64,000 nt of DNA from positions 62,001-126,000 of the forward strand of contig OW818648.1 of the NCBI GenBank assembly GCA_942492735.1. The letters run 5' to 3'. The translations under genes and the position numbers were made by a program. The stretch comes from Sporobacter sp942492735 (lineage in GTDB: Bacteria > Bacillota > Clostridia > Oscillospirales > Oscillospiraceae). Of the stretch, positions 8,445 through 15,413 are shown one piece after another (position 1 is the stretch's first letter; every line of letters begins with the position of its first letter). Under the pieces are notes generated by a model. That model saw nothing but the letters and a program-made list of their open reading frames with translations. It was not told where the DNA came from and made no database searches.

Positions 8445-9517
8445 GAAACCTCCTTTGTCGACAGCGCCGCTTCATGCGTCGACAGCGCCGCTTCATGCGT
8501 CGACAGCGCCGCTTCATGCGTCGAATGGACGAATTCCTGCATTTTTTTCAGCGCAAGACCGCGGTCGATCATCATGGAGGCCTGCTCAACACCGTCGAAC
8601 AGGCTGACAGCTTTACCGACCAGGTACAGGCACGCTGCCGAATTGAGCAGTATAATGTCACGCTTGGGACCCTTTTCGCCGTTTAAAACAGCAAGCGCGA
8701 TATTGACGTTTTCCTGTGCCGCCCCGCCGACGAGTTCACTGGGCTTGCAAAGAGATAAGCCCAGCTTGCGCGGGTCAATTTTAAACTGCCGGAGCTCGCC
8801 GTCATGAACCTCGCAGACCGACGTGGTCGTCGTCAGTGATATCTCATCGAGACCGTCGTCGCCGTGAACGACCATGGCACGCCGGACGCCGAGATTGGAC
8901 AGAACCCGCGCCAGCGGCAAAATCAGGTTTTCATCATACACGCCCATGAGCATCGTCGATGCCGACGCCGGATTTGAGAGCGGTCCAAGAATATTAAAAA
9001 TCGTCCGTGCGCCGATCTCTTTCCTGACTGGCGCCGCATATTTCATCGACGCATGGTGATTCGGGGCAAACATGAAGCACATATTCGTCCTTTCCAATAC
9101 CGCAGCGCATTGTTCTGCCGAGAGATTGATATTTACCCCAAGCGCCTCAAGGAAATCGGCGGCCCCGCATTTGCTTGAGACGCTACGGTTGCCGTGCTTG
9201 GCTACCGGCACGCCGGCGGCAGCCACGACGAACGCTGTCACTGTTGATATATTAAACGTTTGAGCACAATCTCCGCCCGTTCCGACGATATCGATCACGT
9301 CTGTGGTGTTGGGCAGCTTCGTGCAACGTTCCCGCATGACAGTCGCGCACGCTGTAATCTCATCAATCGATTCGCCCTTCATGCGCAGTGCCGTTAAGAA
9401 GGCAGCAATCTGGGCGGAGGTCGCCTCTCCGCGCATGATTTCGTCCATGGCTTCTTTTGCAGTTTCAAAGGCCAGATCATTGCCCTCAACAGCCGTTTTA
9501 ATCGCTTCCTTAATCAT
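8441..9517 (-). CDS. trpD: Anthranilate phosphoribosyltransferase, with repeated C-terminal tail
   Basis: A 358-residue enzyme that adds the ribosyl phosphate of PRPP to anthranilate. GTGGDCAQTFNIST binds PRPP, KHGNRSVSS and GPLSNPA are family signatures. I use the ATG at 9517 because GGAGG sits seven bases before it; a TTG 15 bases earlier is in frame. It overlaps trpG by eight bases. Odd feature: the last ~25 residues contain a seven-residue unit STHEAAL three times over, from a 21-base perfect tandem DNA repeat, ending STKEVS. The enzyme core ends before this tail, so it is probably dispensable and length-variable. Confidence 0.93.
   Translation of the reverse strand: MIKEAIKTAVEGNDLAFETAKEAMDEIMRGEATSAQIAAFLTALRMKGESIDEITACATVMRERCTKLPNTTDVIDIVGTGGDCAQTFNISTVTAFVVAAAGVPVAKHGNRSVSSKCGAADFLEALGVNINLSAEQCAAVLERTNMCFMFAPNHHASMKYAAPVRKEIGARTIFNILGPLSNPASASTMLMGVYDENLILPLARVLSNLGVRRAMVVHGDDGLDEISLTTTTSVCEVHDGELRQFKIDPRKLGLSLCKPSELVGGAAQENVNIALAVLNGEKGPKRDIILLNSAACLYLVGKAVSLFDGVEQASMMIDRGLALKKMQEFVHSTHEAALSTHEAALSTHEAALSTKEVS
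8457..8519. repeat. 21-bp tandem repeat, three copies, inside trpD
   Basis: Three identical 21-base units, each beginning GTCGACAGCGCC, run head to tail, with a partial fourth (GTCGA) after. They encode the repeated seven-residue tail of TrpD and lie just before the trpC ribosome-binding site. Confidence 0.95.
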
Positions 9518-10094
9518 TATCGGATCCTCCAATCTTTAAAAAATTCCGGATGATGGTCTCACCGTCAGGTGTCAGGACGGATTCCGGATGGAACTGGAGT
9601 CCGAAGATATCGACGTGCTTGTGTGCAACCGCCATTATTTCGCCCATCTCATCCTGCGCGATGATTTCAAGCGCGTCCGGAATTGACTCCCTTTTTGCAA
9701 TAAGCGAATGGTATCGCGCCGCCTCGATTTTCTCTGGGAGACCCATAAAGAGCGGATTTTTATTGTTTATGAGAATGGTGCTTTTCTTGCCGTGCATCAG
9801 CTTCACCGCGTGGGTAATTTTCGCGCCGAACACCTCACAGACAGCCTGATGCCCGAGGCAGACACCAAGAAGCGGTATTTTGCCGCCGAGTTTTTTGATC
9901 ACGTCCTCGCAAATACCGGCATCCTTCGGATATCCAGGGCCCGGCGAGAGGATAATGTGTGATGGATTTAGGTGCTCGATTTCCTCCGCAGTCATGGCGT
10001 CATTTCGGACAACCTTGATGTTCGGCTCGATACCGCCTGTGAGCTGGACAAGGTTATATGTGAAGCTGTCGTAGTTGTCTATAATCAAAATCAT
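9510..10094 (-). CDS. trpG: Anthranilate synthase, glutamine amidotransferase subunit
   Basis: A 194-residue class I glutaminase that feeds ammonia to TrpE. The nucleophile elbow is GVCLGHQAV and the His-Glu pair is in LQFHPESVLT; ILSPGPGYPKDAG is the oxyanion region. Not fused to trpD or trpE. The ATG overlaps the trpE stop by one base (TGATG). It could also serve p-aminobenzoate synthase, as in Bacillus, but no pabB is present here. Confidence 0.93.
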   Translation of the reverse strand: MILIIDNYDSFTYNLVQLTGGIEPNIKVVRNDAMTAEEIEHLNPSHIILSPGPGYPKDAGICEDVIKKLGGKIPLLGVCLGHQAVCEVFGAKITHAVKLMHGKKSTILINNKNPLFMGLPEKIEAARYHSLIAKRESIPDALEIIAQDEMGEIMAVAHKHVDIFGLQFHPESVLTPDGETIIRNFLKIGGSDND

Positions 10095-11578
10095 CAGTCG
10101 TTCACCTCGCTGCTATTGATGATGGCATTGATGACGGCTTTGGCTTTATTTCCAGCCTCCTCGTATTCTGCCTCCGGGACGCTGTCGGCGACGATACCGC
10201 CGCCCGCCTGCACGGAGACGACGCCGTCCTTTTTGACTGCCATGCGTATGGCGATGCAAGTGTCGAGATTTCCGGCGAAATCGATGTACCCAAGTGCTCC
10301 GCCGTAGATGCCGCGCGGCGTCCCTTCGATTTCATCGATGATCTCACAGGCGCGTATCTTCGGCGCGCCCGAGAGTGTACCGGCCGGCAGAATGGCCTCG
10401 ATGGCATCGAGCGCGTCGCAGTCGTCCCTTATATCACCTTCAACACGGGAGGCAATGTGCATAATTTTCGAATACCGATGAATCATCATATAGTCCATAA
10501 CCTTGACGGACGAATAGCTTGATATTCTGCCGAGGTCGTTGCGCGCGAGATCAACCAGCATGTTATGCTCGGAGAGCTCCTTTTCGTCTTTTAAGAGCTC
10601 CTCTTCAAGCGCTTTATCTTCTTCCTCCGTTGCGCCCCTCGGGCGGGAGCCTGCGACGGGGAATGTCGCAAGCCGGCCATTTTGCAGCCTGACGAGTGTT
10701 TCCGGTGAGGTGCTCATGATTTCAAGCGCATCAACGTGCATGAACACCATATACGGCGACGGATTCGTTGTGCGCAAAACACGGTAGGCGTCTATTAAGC
10801 TTCCTGCAAACATGCTGTCGAAGCGCCGGGAGATGACCGCCTGAAAGATATCGCCGTCAACGATATATTTCTTTGCTTTTTCAACCATATCGCAATACGT
10901 CTCTTTGGACACATTGCACGTAAAATCAGCGCGTATACTGCTCCGGCTGGGCATGACACGTTGGGTTTCATTGATCATGCGGACGATATTTTCAATTTCA
11001 AGAGCGGCTTTCCCGTAATTCTCCATTAGACGATCTGTCTTCATATTGACGATGATGCAGATTTTCTGTCTCAGGTGGTCATAGGCAATGACCTTATCAA
11101 ACAGCATCATATCGTAATCGTCGCCGTCCCCCTGTTTTAGCCTTAGCACGGGCTCGGCATATCCGATCATGGAATACGCGAAGTAACCGACAAAACCCCC
11201 CGTAAACGGCGGCAAATCGTTCAGCCTCGGCGCTTTATACTGTGCGAGGAGTTCTCTGAGGACGGTGAGCGGCTTATCTGTTCTAACTGTTTTCGTTTGG
11301 GTACCTTCAATGGTGACAACACCGTCCTTGCAGGTCGCGCGCAGGACAGGGTCATAACCGACAAAGGAGTAACGTCCCCATTTTTCGCCGCCCTCGACGC
11401 TTTCCAAAAGATAATACCGGCTGCTGATCAACGCGATCTTCTGCAGCAGCAGAATCGGCGTCGTAATGTCGGCATAGATTTCTTTTGAAACTGGAATCGT
11501 ATTATAGTCTTTCGCGAGGGCCTCGATCATTTCGCAGGATGGTTTGATCTTTGAGGAATTCATCATGGTCATCCACAC
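10094..11578 (-). CDS. trpE: Anthranilate synthase component I
   Basis: About 490 residues; makes anthranilate from chorismate using ammonia from TrpG, and is normally inhibited by tryptophan. The tryptophan-binding stretch is visible as YYLLESVEGGEKWGRYSF near residue 59; chorismate-site motifs are NPSPYM, FPVAGSRPRG, ARNDLGRI and LPAGTLSGAPK. The exact start is unclear: GTG 11578, ATG 11572 and the ATG pair 11566/11563 are all in frame, and the best Shine-Dalgarno (AAGGAG near 11605) is further away than ideal. First gene behind the T-box leader. Confidence 0.94.
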   Translation of the reverse strand: MWMTMMNSSKIKPSCEMIEALAKDYNTIPVSKEIYADITTPILLLQKIALISSRYYLLESVEGGEKWGRYSFVGYDPVLRATCKDGVVTIEGTQTKTVRTDKPLTVLRELLAQYKAPRLNDLPPFTGGFVGYFAYSMIGYAEPVLRLKQGDGDDYDMMLFDKVIAYDHLRQKICIIVNMKTDRLMENYGKAALEIENIVRMINETQRVMPSRSSIRADFTCNVSKETYCDMVEKAKKYIVDGDIFQAVISRRFDSMFAGSLIDAYRVLRTTNPSPYMVFMHVDALEIMSTSPETLVRLQNGRLATFPVAGSRPRGATEEEDKALEEELLKDEKELSEHNMLVDLARNDLGRISSYSSVKVMDYMMIHRYSKIMHIASRVEGDIRDDCDALDAIEAILPAGTLSGAPKIRACEIIDEIEGTPRGIYGGALGYIDFAGNLDTCIAIRMAVKKDGVVSVQAGGGIVADSVPEAEYEEAGNKAKAVINAIINSSEVND

Positions 11579-11734
11579 ATTTTCATTGATGGAATGAAAA
11601 CTCCTTTCTTAAATTATCGGATATGAGCGAAAACGCAGGATTTTTTGTGTCAGGCTAGGCGACGGGTTCCGGCCATACTTTGTGTATGGACGGGTTCCGC
11701 CAACGACGCATGGCGCAAAAAAGACAAGTTTTGG

Positions 11735-12010
11735 GCAAAATAAAAAGCCTCTGTCCCCTTATACAAGGGACAAAAGCTTAAACTTCTGCGATACCACCCA
11801 AATTGATGAAATAAATCATCCACTCATTTTGCATACCATCATATGCACCCCACTGATAACGGACAGGGTTCCCGTCAGCATCTACTTCCAAAATAAAATG
11901 GTTTCAAGCCGCCCTCACAAGACCATTCGAAAAAATCTGTGCTGCCGCATTCACACCAGGTAGCGGCTCTCTGGACACACCGGACTTTTTGTACTTTTCT
12001 TGCTCAAAGG
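11735..12010 (-). promoter_or_regulatory. T-box leader, tryptophan-specific (UGG specifier)
   Basis: Reading on the minus strand, the region carries AGAGAG at the base of stem I (about 11970), a stem CCGC...GCGG with a GGTGTGA distal loop, then TTCGAATGGTC where TGG at 11925-11923 sits in the usual GAA-codon context of the specifier loop. The antiterminator element TGGGTGGTATCGCAG follows at 11800-11786, close to the T-box consensus, and a terminator comes right after. UGG codes for Trp, and the next genes are trpEGDCFBA. So uncharged tRNA-Trp should permit transcription of the operon. The fold is read by eye; stem II/III details were not modelled. Confidence 0.92.
11737..11781 (-). terminator. 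T-box intrinsic terminator of the trp operon
   Basis: On the minus strand AAGCTTTTGTCCCTT and AAGGGGACAGAGGCTT form a long stem around GTAT, followed by TTTATTTT. It overlaps the 3' side of the T-box antiterminator, as the mechanism requires. Confidence 0.9.
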
Positions 12011-12027
12011 TTTTGTATGTTCTATTG

Positions 12028-12061
12028 ATAATATGCTATGACATTTTATAAAAAATGTCAA
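12028..12061 (-). promoter_or_regulatory. Possible trp operon promoter with 22-bp palindrome
   Basis: TTGACA (minus strand, 12061-12056) is a good -35. At 17 bases the -10 would be TAGCAT, which is weak; TATTAT lies 22 bases away. The -35 overlaps a 22-base inverted repeat at 12039-12060 (TGACATTTT, four-base centre, AAAATGTCA). The palindrome may be an operator, or part of the end of the upstream rrf2 transcript. Confidence 0.45.
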
Positions 12062-12092
12062 TATGTTTTTTCATACAGTTTTTCTCATGGTT

Positions 12093-12596
12093 TCATCGAG
12101 CTTTTGGATTGTTGAACCATTCAATCGTCGCTTTTTTATGTTCTGGCGGAATTTTCGTGTCGACTTGCTCGTGCAGCCAGCCGAGTGTTTTACTCTTTAA
12201 ATGCTGTTTCATCTGATCTTCTGCTTCGAGCATCACGACTTTTATTAAGCAGGGACATTTCGTATACGCATCAGGCAAGTTACTTTTGTCGAGTAAAAGT
12301 TCGTTTTGCCTAATTTCCGCGCACTGAAATAACGGCGCCGATCCCTCAACTGCTTCAACGATATCCCAAAAGCTGATGCTATCGGGAACGCGTGCCAACT
12401 CATATCCTCCGTTAACGCCCGGAATCGACCGAACTATGCCCGATTTCCTGAGTTTTGTATACATTTTGGATAAATACGTTTCAGAAACACCTTGATACGC
12501 TGCCAAATCTTTAATCCCAACAGTTTTGCCTGACGGAATATCGACCATATACAGCAAGCAATGGATTGCATATTCAACCCCCACAGAAAATTGCAT
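12093..12596 (-). CDS. Rrf2 family transcriptional regulator
   Basis: A 167-residue protein with the Rrf2 N-terminal winged helix: MQFSVGVEYAIHCLLYM at the start and KDLAAYQGVSETYLSKM as recognition region. Three cysteines, in FQCAEIR and KCPCLIK, lie near where IscR/NsrR-type members bind an Fe-S cluster, but the usual spacing is not clear, so cluster binding is open. It is divergent from the flavin-binding gene at 12759, which is its likely target, and lies upstream of the trp T-box on the same strand. Confidence 0.85.
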   Translation of the reverse strand: MQFSVGVEYAIHCLLYMVDIPSGKTVGIKDLAAYQGVSETYLSKMYTKLRKSGIVRSIPGVNGGYELARVPDSISFWDIVEAVEGSAPLFQCAEIRQNELLLDKSNLPDAYTKCPCLIKVVMLEAEDQMKQHLKSKTLGWLHEQVDTKIPPEHKKATIEWFNNPKAR

Positions 12597-12659
12597 GTGC
12601 CAAACCTCCTGGTAACATTTCTAATTACGTATATTACTTATCTATAATATCATAATATA

Positions 12660-12688
12660 TTGACTTCTGCAAATAGATCAGATATAAT
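12660..12688 (+). promoter_or_regulatory. Promoter of the flavin-binding protein gene
   Basis: TTGACT at 12660-12665 and TATAAT at 12683-12688 are separated by 17 bases, about 70 bases before the gene at 12759. The AT-rich rrf2 side of the same gap would hold the Rrf2 operator. Confidence 0.75.
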
Positions 12689-12758
12689 CATTATAGACAT
12701 TATGTATCGACGATATTAATTGTCCATAAATAAATTTGCACTTACGGAGGCTTATCAA

Positions 12759-13133
12759 ATGCTAACAGAGAAATTTTTTGAAGTTTTGAAAAACGAAGGC
12801 GTCGTTTCAATTATATCCTGGGGAATCGACGAACCGCATATTGCAAACACCTGGAACACGTATTTAGTTGCAACCCCGGATGAAAGAATTTTAGTGCCGG
12901 CATATGCAATGCGCAAAACAGAGAAAAATGTTATCCAAACCGGCAAAGTCAAATTAACCGTCGGCAGTAAAGCTGTTTCAGGCTATAATAATTACCCAGG
13001 TACAGGTTTCGTTATTGAAGGGACTGCAAAATTCCTTGAATCCGGTCCGGATTACGACATGATGAAAGACAAATTTTCATTTTTGACACGCGTGCTCGAG
13101 ATCACCGTCACGTCTGCAAAGCAGGGAATATAA
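12759..13133 (+). CDS. Pyridoxamine 5'-phosphate oxidase-like FMN-binding protein
   Basis: A 124-residue split-barrel flavoprotein of the PNPOx-like family: the region EPHIANTWNTYL, ERILVPAYAMRKTEKN and VKLTVGSKAV reads as the FMN-binding barrel, and FVIEGTAKFLES matches the dimer strand. The start is the ATG at 12759 with GGAGG eight bases before it. Such small proteins in anaerobes often bind FMN and act in flavin reduction or stress; the reaction cannot be fixed from sequence. Divergent from an Rrf2 regulator. Confidence 0.8.
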   Translation: MLTEKFFEVLKNEGVVSIISWGIDEPHIANTWNTYLVATPDERILVPAYAMRKTEKNVIQTGKVKLTVGSKAVSGYNNYPGTGFVIEGTAKFLESGPDYDMMKDKFSFLTRVLEITVTSAKQGI

Positions 13134-13265
13134 CAGCTGTAGATTAGAATAATAAATTGAATCAGCCTTCAGTTCATTAACATCAATAAATGCGCTGTAG
13201 GCTGATTTTCCTATTATCCTGTTCTTACATAAACACTAGGAGATGTCAGTATATTCTTCGTTACT

Positions 13266-13333
13266 TGTCATTCCCGCGTAGTCGGGAATCCATTCTCCGG
13301 GGGACGTAGATTCCCGCCTACGCGGGAATGACA
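13266..13333. repeat. Palindromic repeat (TGTCATTCCCGCG type)
   Basis: Arms TGTCATTCCCGCGTAG and its near complement CTACGCGGGAATGACA's reverse partner flank a short centre that itself contains a second CGGGAATC/GATTCCCG pair. This element is common between genes in many bacteria. A frame across it is an artefact of the repeat. Confidence 0.85.
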
Positions 13334-13395
13334 GGGTGGGTCGGTGAAGCCTTGTGCTAAATGCGGCAAGTTTTATGTTGACAGCCGCACAGCAA

Positions 13396-13839
13396 CTAAG
13401 GTAGCCACTGTATAAACGCCGTTTTGTCGTGCCTGTTGTATCCGGCCTGCTCATAGAACATCATGGTACTGTCGAGTTTCGAACCTGTCATCAGCATGAT
13501 TTTATAGCAGTTTTCATGGACGGCAATATTGCGGGCATGATTCAGGACAGCCGTCGCATATCCCTTGTTCCTGTGCTTCTCGTCAGTGATGACGTTTTCG
13601 ATAAGTGCATACGGACGCTGATGATGCGTCAGATTCGGAACGATCATAAGAACGCAGGAAGCTATGATTATGCCGTTGAGCGTGCCAACAATGATGTGGT
13701 GGTAAACGTCATTTAATATACGTCTCCACAGTGAGACAAGAGCGTCGTTTATATCCGGCATGGTGTTGTCATGCAGCTGCGTATAAAGGCACAGTAAGCG
13801 CTCGAGGTCGTATTCGCCAGCTTCCCGTATCTCCATCAT
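13396..13839 (-). CDS. GNAT family N-acetyltransferase
   Basis: A 147-residue GNAT protein. NVITDEKHRNKGYATAVLNHA contains the acetyl-CoA loop (H-R-N-K-G-Y-A), and YKIMLMTGSKLDSTMMFYEQAGYNR is the usual C-terminal part. The ATG at 13839 is preferred, with GAGGTG five bases before it; a GTG six bases upstream and an ATG three bases downstream are alternatives. The end overlaps no other gene but lies next to a palindromic repeat. Substrate unknown. Confidence 0.78.
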   Translation of the reverse strand: MMEIREAGEYDLERLLCLYTQLHDNTMPDINDALVSLWRRILNDVYHHIIVGTLNGIIIASCVLMIVPNLTHHQRPYALIENVITDEKHRNKGYATAVLNHARNIAVHENCYKIMLMTGSKLDSTMMFYEQAGYNRHDKTAFIQWLP

Positions 13840-13848
13840 TATCACACC

Positions 13849-13998
13849 TCATCTGTATTTTGAGCGGTCGATGACATGCCCGGCGAGTTTCTCCAGAGAT
13901 GCATCCAGTAGAACGCATAATGCCTCAAATTCGTTGTTCTCCCCGTTGGTGAAGCAGAATCCATTTTGTCCGCCTTCATGAATGCTTTGAATTACCAT
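13849..13998 (-). CDS. Small hypothetical protein (49 aa)
   Basis: A 49-residue frame beginning MVIQSIHEGGQNGFCFTNG and ending HVIDRSKYR. Its stop is only nine bases before the GNAT start on the same strand, which suggests one transcript. No strong Shine-Dalgarno is seen before its ATG. I do not recognise the family. It might be a remnant of a longer gene. Confidence 0.4.
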   Translation of the reverse strand: MVIQSIHEGGQNGFCFTNGENNEFEALCVLLDASLEKLAGHVIDRSKYR

Positions 13999-14084
13999 TT
14001 ATCATACAATAAGTCTGAATATTTGCATAGAGTGTTTATAAACGGCGTTAATTATGATAAGCTATTCTTATCGGAGGTGATGTC

Positions 14085-15200
14085 TTGAAAATCGCGATGA
14101 TTATCCTGGCCGCTGGGCTATCTGAGCGTATGGGCGTCCTTAAGCCGCTTTTGCCGATTGGCGGGGAGAGTGCGCTGCAACGCGCCGTCAGTCTGGGCAG
14201 GCATGAGAAAATCCACAGCATTTCAGTCGTCACAGGTCATCGCCACGAAGATGTGGAAAAAGAGCTGCTCCGCTGCAATGCGAAAAACATACGGCATATT
14301 TATAACAGCCATTTTGCCGAAGGCATGTTTACCTCTGTCAAAGCTGGGATTCATTCTCTGCCAGGCGATATCGACGGCTTTTTCCTCCTGCCTGTCGACC
14401 ATTGCGCAGCCTTGCCTGAAATACTCGAAAAAGTCATTGCGGCTTTTGTACTTTCAAACGCACAGGCTATTATTTACCCGACTTACAAATCAGAACGCGG
14501 GCACCCACCGCTGATTCCTTACAGCTTTGCTGCCGATATTAAGGCGTACGACGGTTATGACGGCATGCGCGGCTATCTATCTGCGTATCCGTTTGAAGAG
14601 GTTGACGTTGATGACGGGAGCATCCTTTTGGATATGGATACGCCGCAGGATTATAGCGTGCTGCTGACGCATCTGGGTCTTCCGACATATCCCGACGAAG
14701 CGAGCTGTGAGCGCCTGCTCAAAAAATACGAAGCACCCGATACCGTCATTGCGCATACCAGACAGGTCAATGAACTGGCTCTCCGAACGGCCGATCTGCT
14801 TGGCGAAAACGGTGTCGTCATTGACAAGCGGCTGCTTGCGTCCGCGTGTCTGCTTCACGATATCGCACGGCTTCAGCCGAAGCATGACGAAGTGGGCTCA
14901 AAGCTGCTGTTGACGGAGGGTTTTCCTGCGACCGCTATGCTGGTTGCCTCCCATATGGACTTACCCGATAATTACATGCCGAAACCCAACGAGCTCGCTC
15001 TGCTCTATCTAGCCGATAAGCTCTCACGCGACGGCAGTATTATATCCATCGAAAAAACGCTTGATGACCAGCGGTTGCGATACGCCGATGACCCCATCGC
15101 TTTAGATCACGCCATCAGAAGAATGGCGCACGCCCGGATGATACTCGACATGCTGCGGGAGCAGTACAAAATTGATTATGATGCTCTTTCATTACACTGA
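14085..15200 (+). CDS. MobA-like NTP transferase fused to HD domain
   Basis: A 371-residue two-domain protein. Residues 1-200 are a MobA/MocA-like nucleotidyltransferase: MIILAAGLSERMG with KPLLPIGG, and LPVDHCAALP as the metal site. Residues 215-370 are an HD domain, HTRQVNELALRTADLL then CLLHDIARLQPKHDEVG, with SHMDLP further on. The start is TTG at 14085, GGAGG seven bases upstream. It corresponds to the DVU_1551 NTP transferase family. By context it should make molybdopterin cytosine dinucleotide for the Mop enzymes downstream, by analogy with MocA; what the HD domain hydrolyses is unknown. Confidence 0.85.
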   Translation: MKIAMIILAAGLSERMGVLKPLLPIGGESALQRAVSLGRHEKIHSISVVTGHRHEDVEKELLRCNAKNIRHIYNSHFAEGMFTSVKAGIHSLPGDIDGFFLLPVDHCAALPEILEKVIAAFVLSNAQAIIYPTYKSERGHPPLIPYSFAADIKAYDGYDGMRGYLSAYPFEEVDVDDGSILLDMDTPQDYSVLLTHLGLPTYPDEASCERLLKKYEAPDTVIAHTRQVNELALRTADLLGENGVVIDKRLLASACLLHDIARLQPKHDEVGSKLLLTEGFPATAMLVASHMDLPDNYMPKPNELALLYLADKLSRDGSIISIEKTLDDQRLRYADDPIALDHAIRRMAHARMILDMLREQYKIDYDALSLH

Positions 15201-15252
15201 TAACGCAAGAGTAAGAACATTGAAACATACGGGATATGATTGCAAAATAAGC

Positions 15253-15281
15253 TTGTTTTTTTGCCGTTTCAGTTATATAAT
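15253..15281 (+). promoter_or_regulatory. Candidate promoter of the molybdenum hydroxylase operon
   Basis: TTGTTT at 15253-15258 and TATAAT at 15276-15281, 17 bases apart. Transcription would start near 15288 and include the hairpin at 15334-15388 in a leader of about 125 bases. Confidence 0.6.
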
Positions 15282-15333
15282 TTATCGGATGGTAAATTAA
15301 GGTCAGGCTGTATTGTCGATCTTTATGGACACA

Positions 15334-15388
15334 AGGGCGCCCCAAAACAGCTGCCGTGAATACACACTTCACCAGCAGTTGTCGCCCT
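15334..15388 (+). promoter_or_regulatory. Long hairpin in the leader of the first Mop gene
   Basis: AGGGCG pairs with CGCCCT, ACAGCTGC with GCAGTTGT and GTGAA with TTCAC around a TACACAC loop; a seven-base CCCCAAA bulge lies only on the 5' side. It stands 25 bases before the start codon of the gene at 15414. It could be a cis-acting RNA. A Moco/Tuco riboswitch is a natural thought but I could not match its consensus by eye. A 21-codon frame (15326-15391) covers the same stretch without a good ribosome site. Confidence 0.5.
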
Positions 15389-15413
15389 AATATAATTTGG
15401 AGAGGATTTTAAT

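Noticed and set aside
8457..8519. Tandem 21-bp repeat as a CRISPR array
   Set aside because: Units are contiguous with no spacers and lie in the trpD reading frame.
11563..11600. Five-codon frame ahead of trpE as a Trp leader peptide
   Set aside because: It reads MKMCG with no Trp codon, and control is already explained by the T-box.
13236..13454. 72-codon frame at the TGTCATTCCCGCG repeat
   Set aside because: Made by the palindrome; such frames recur wherever the repeat does.
15334..15388. Calling the Mop leader hairpin a Moco riboswitch
   Set aside because: I could not match the known consensus by eye, so it is listed only as a structured leader.
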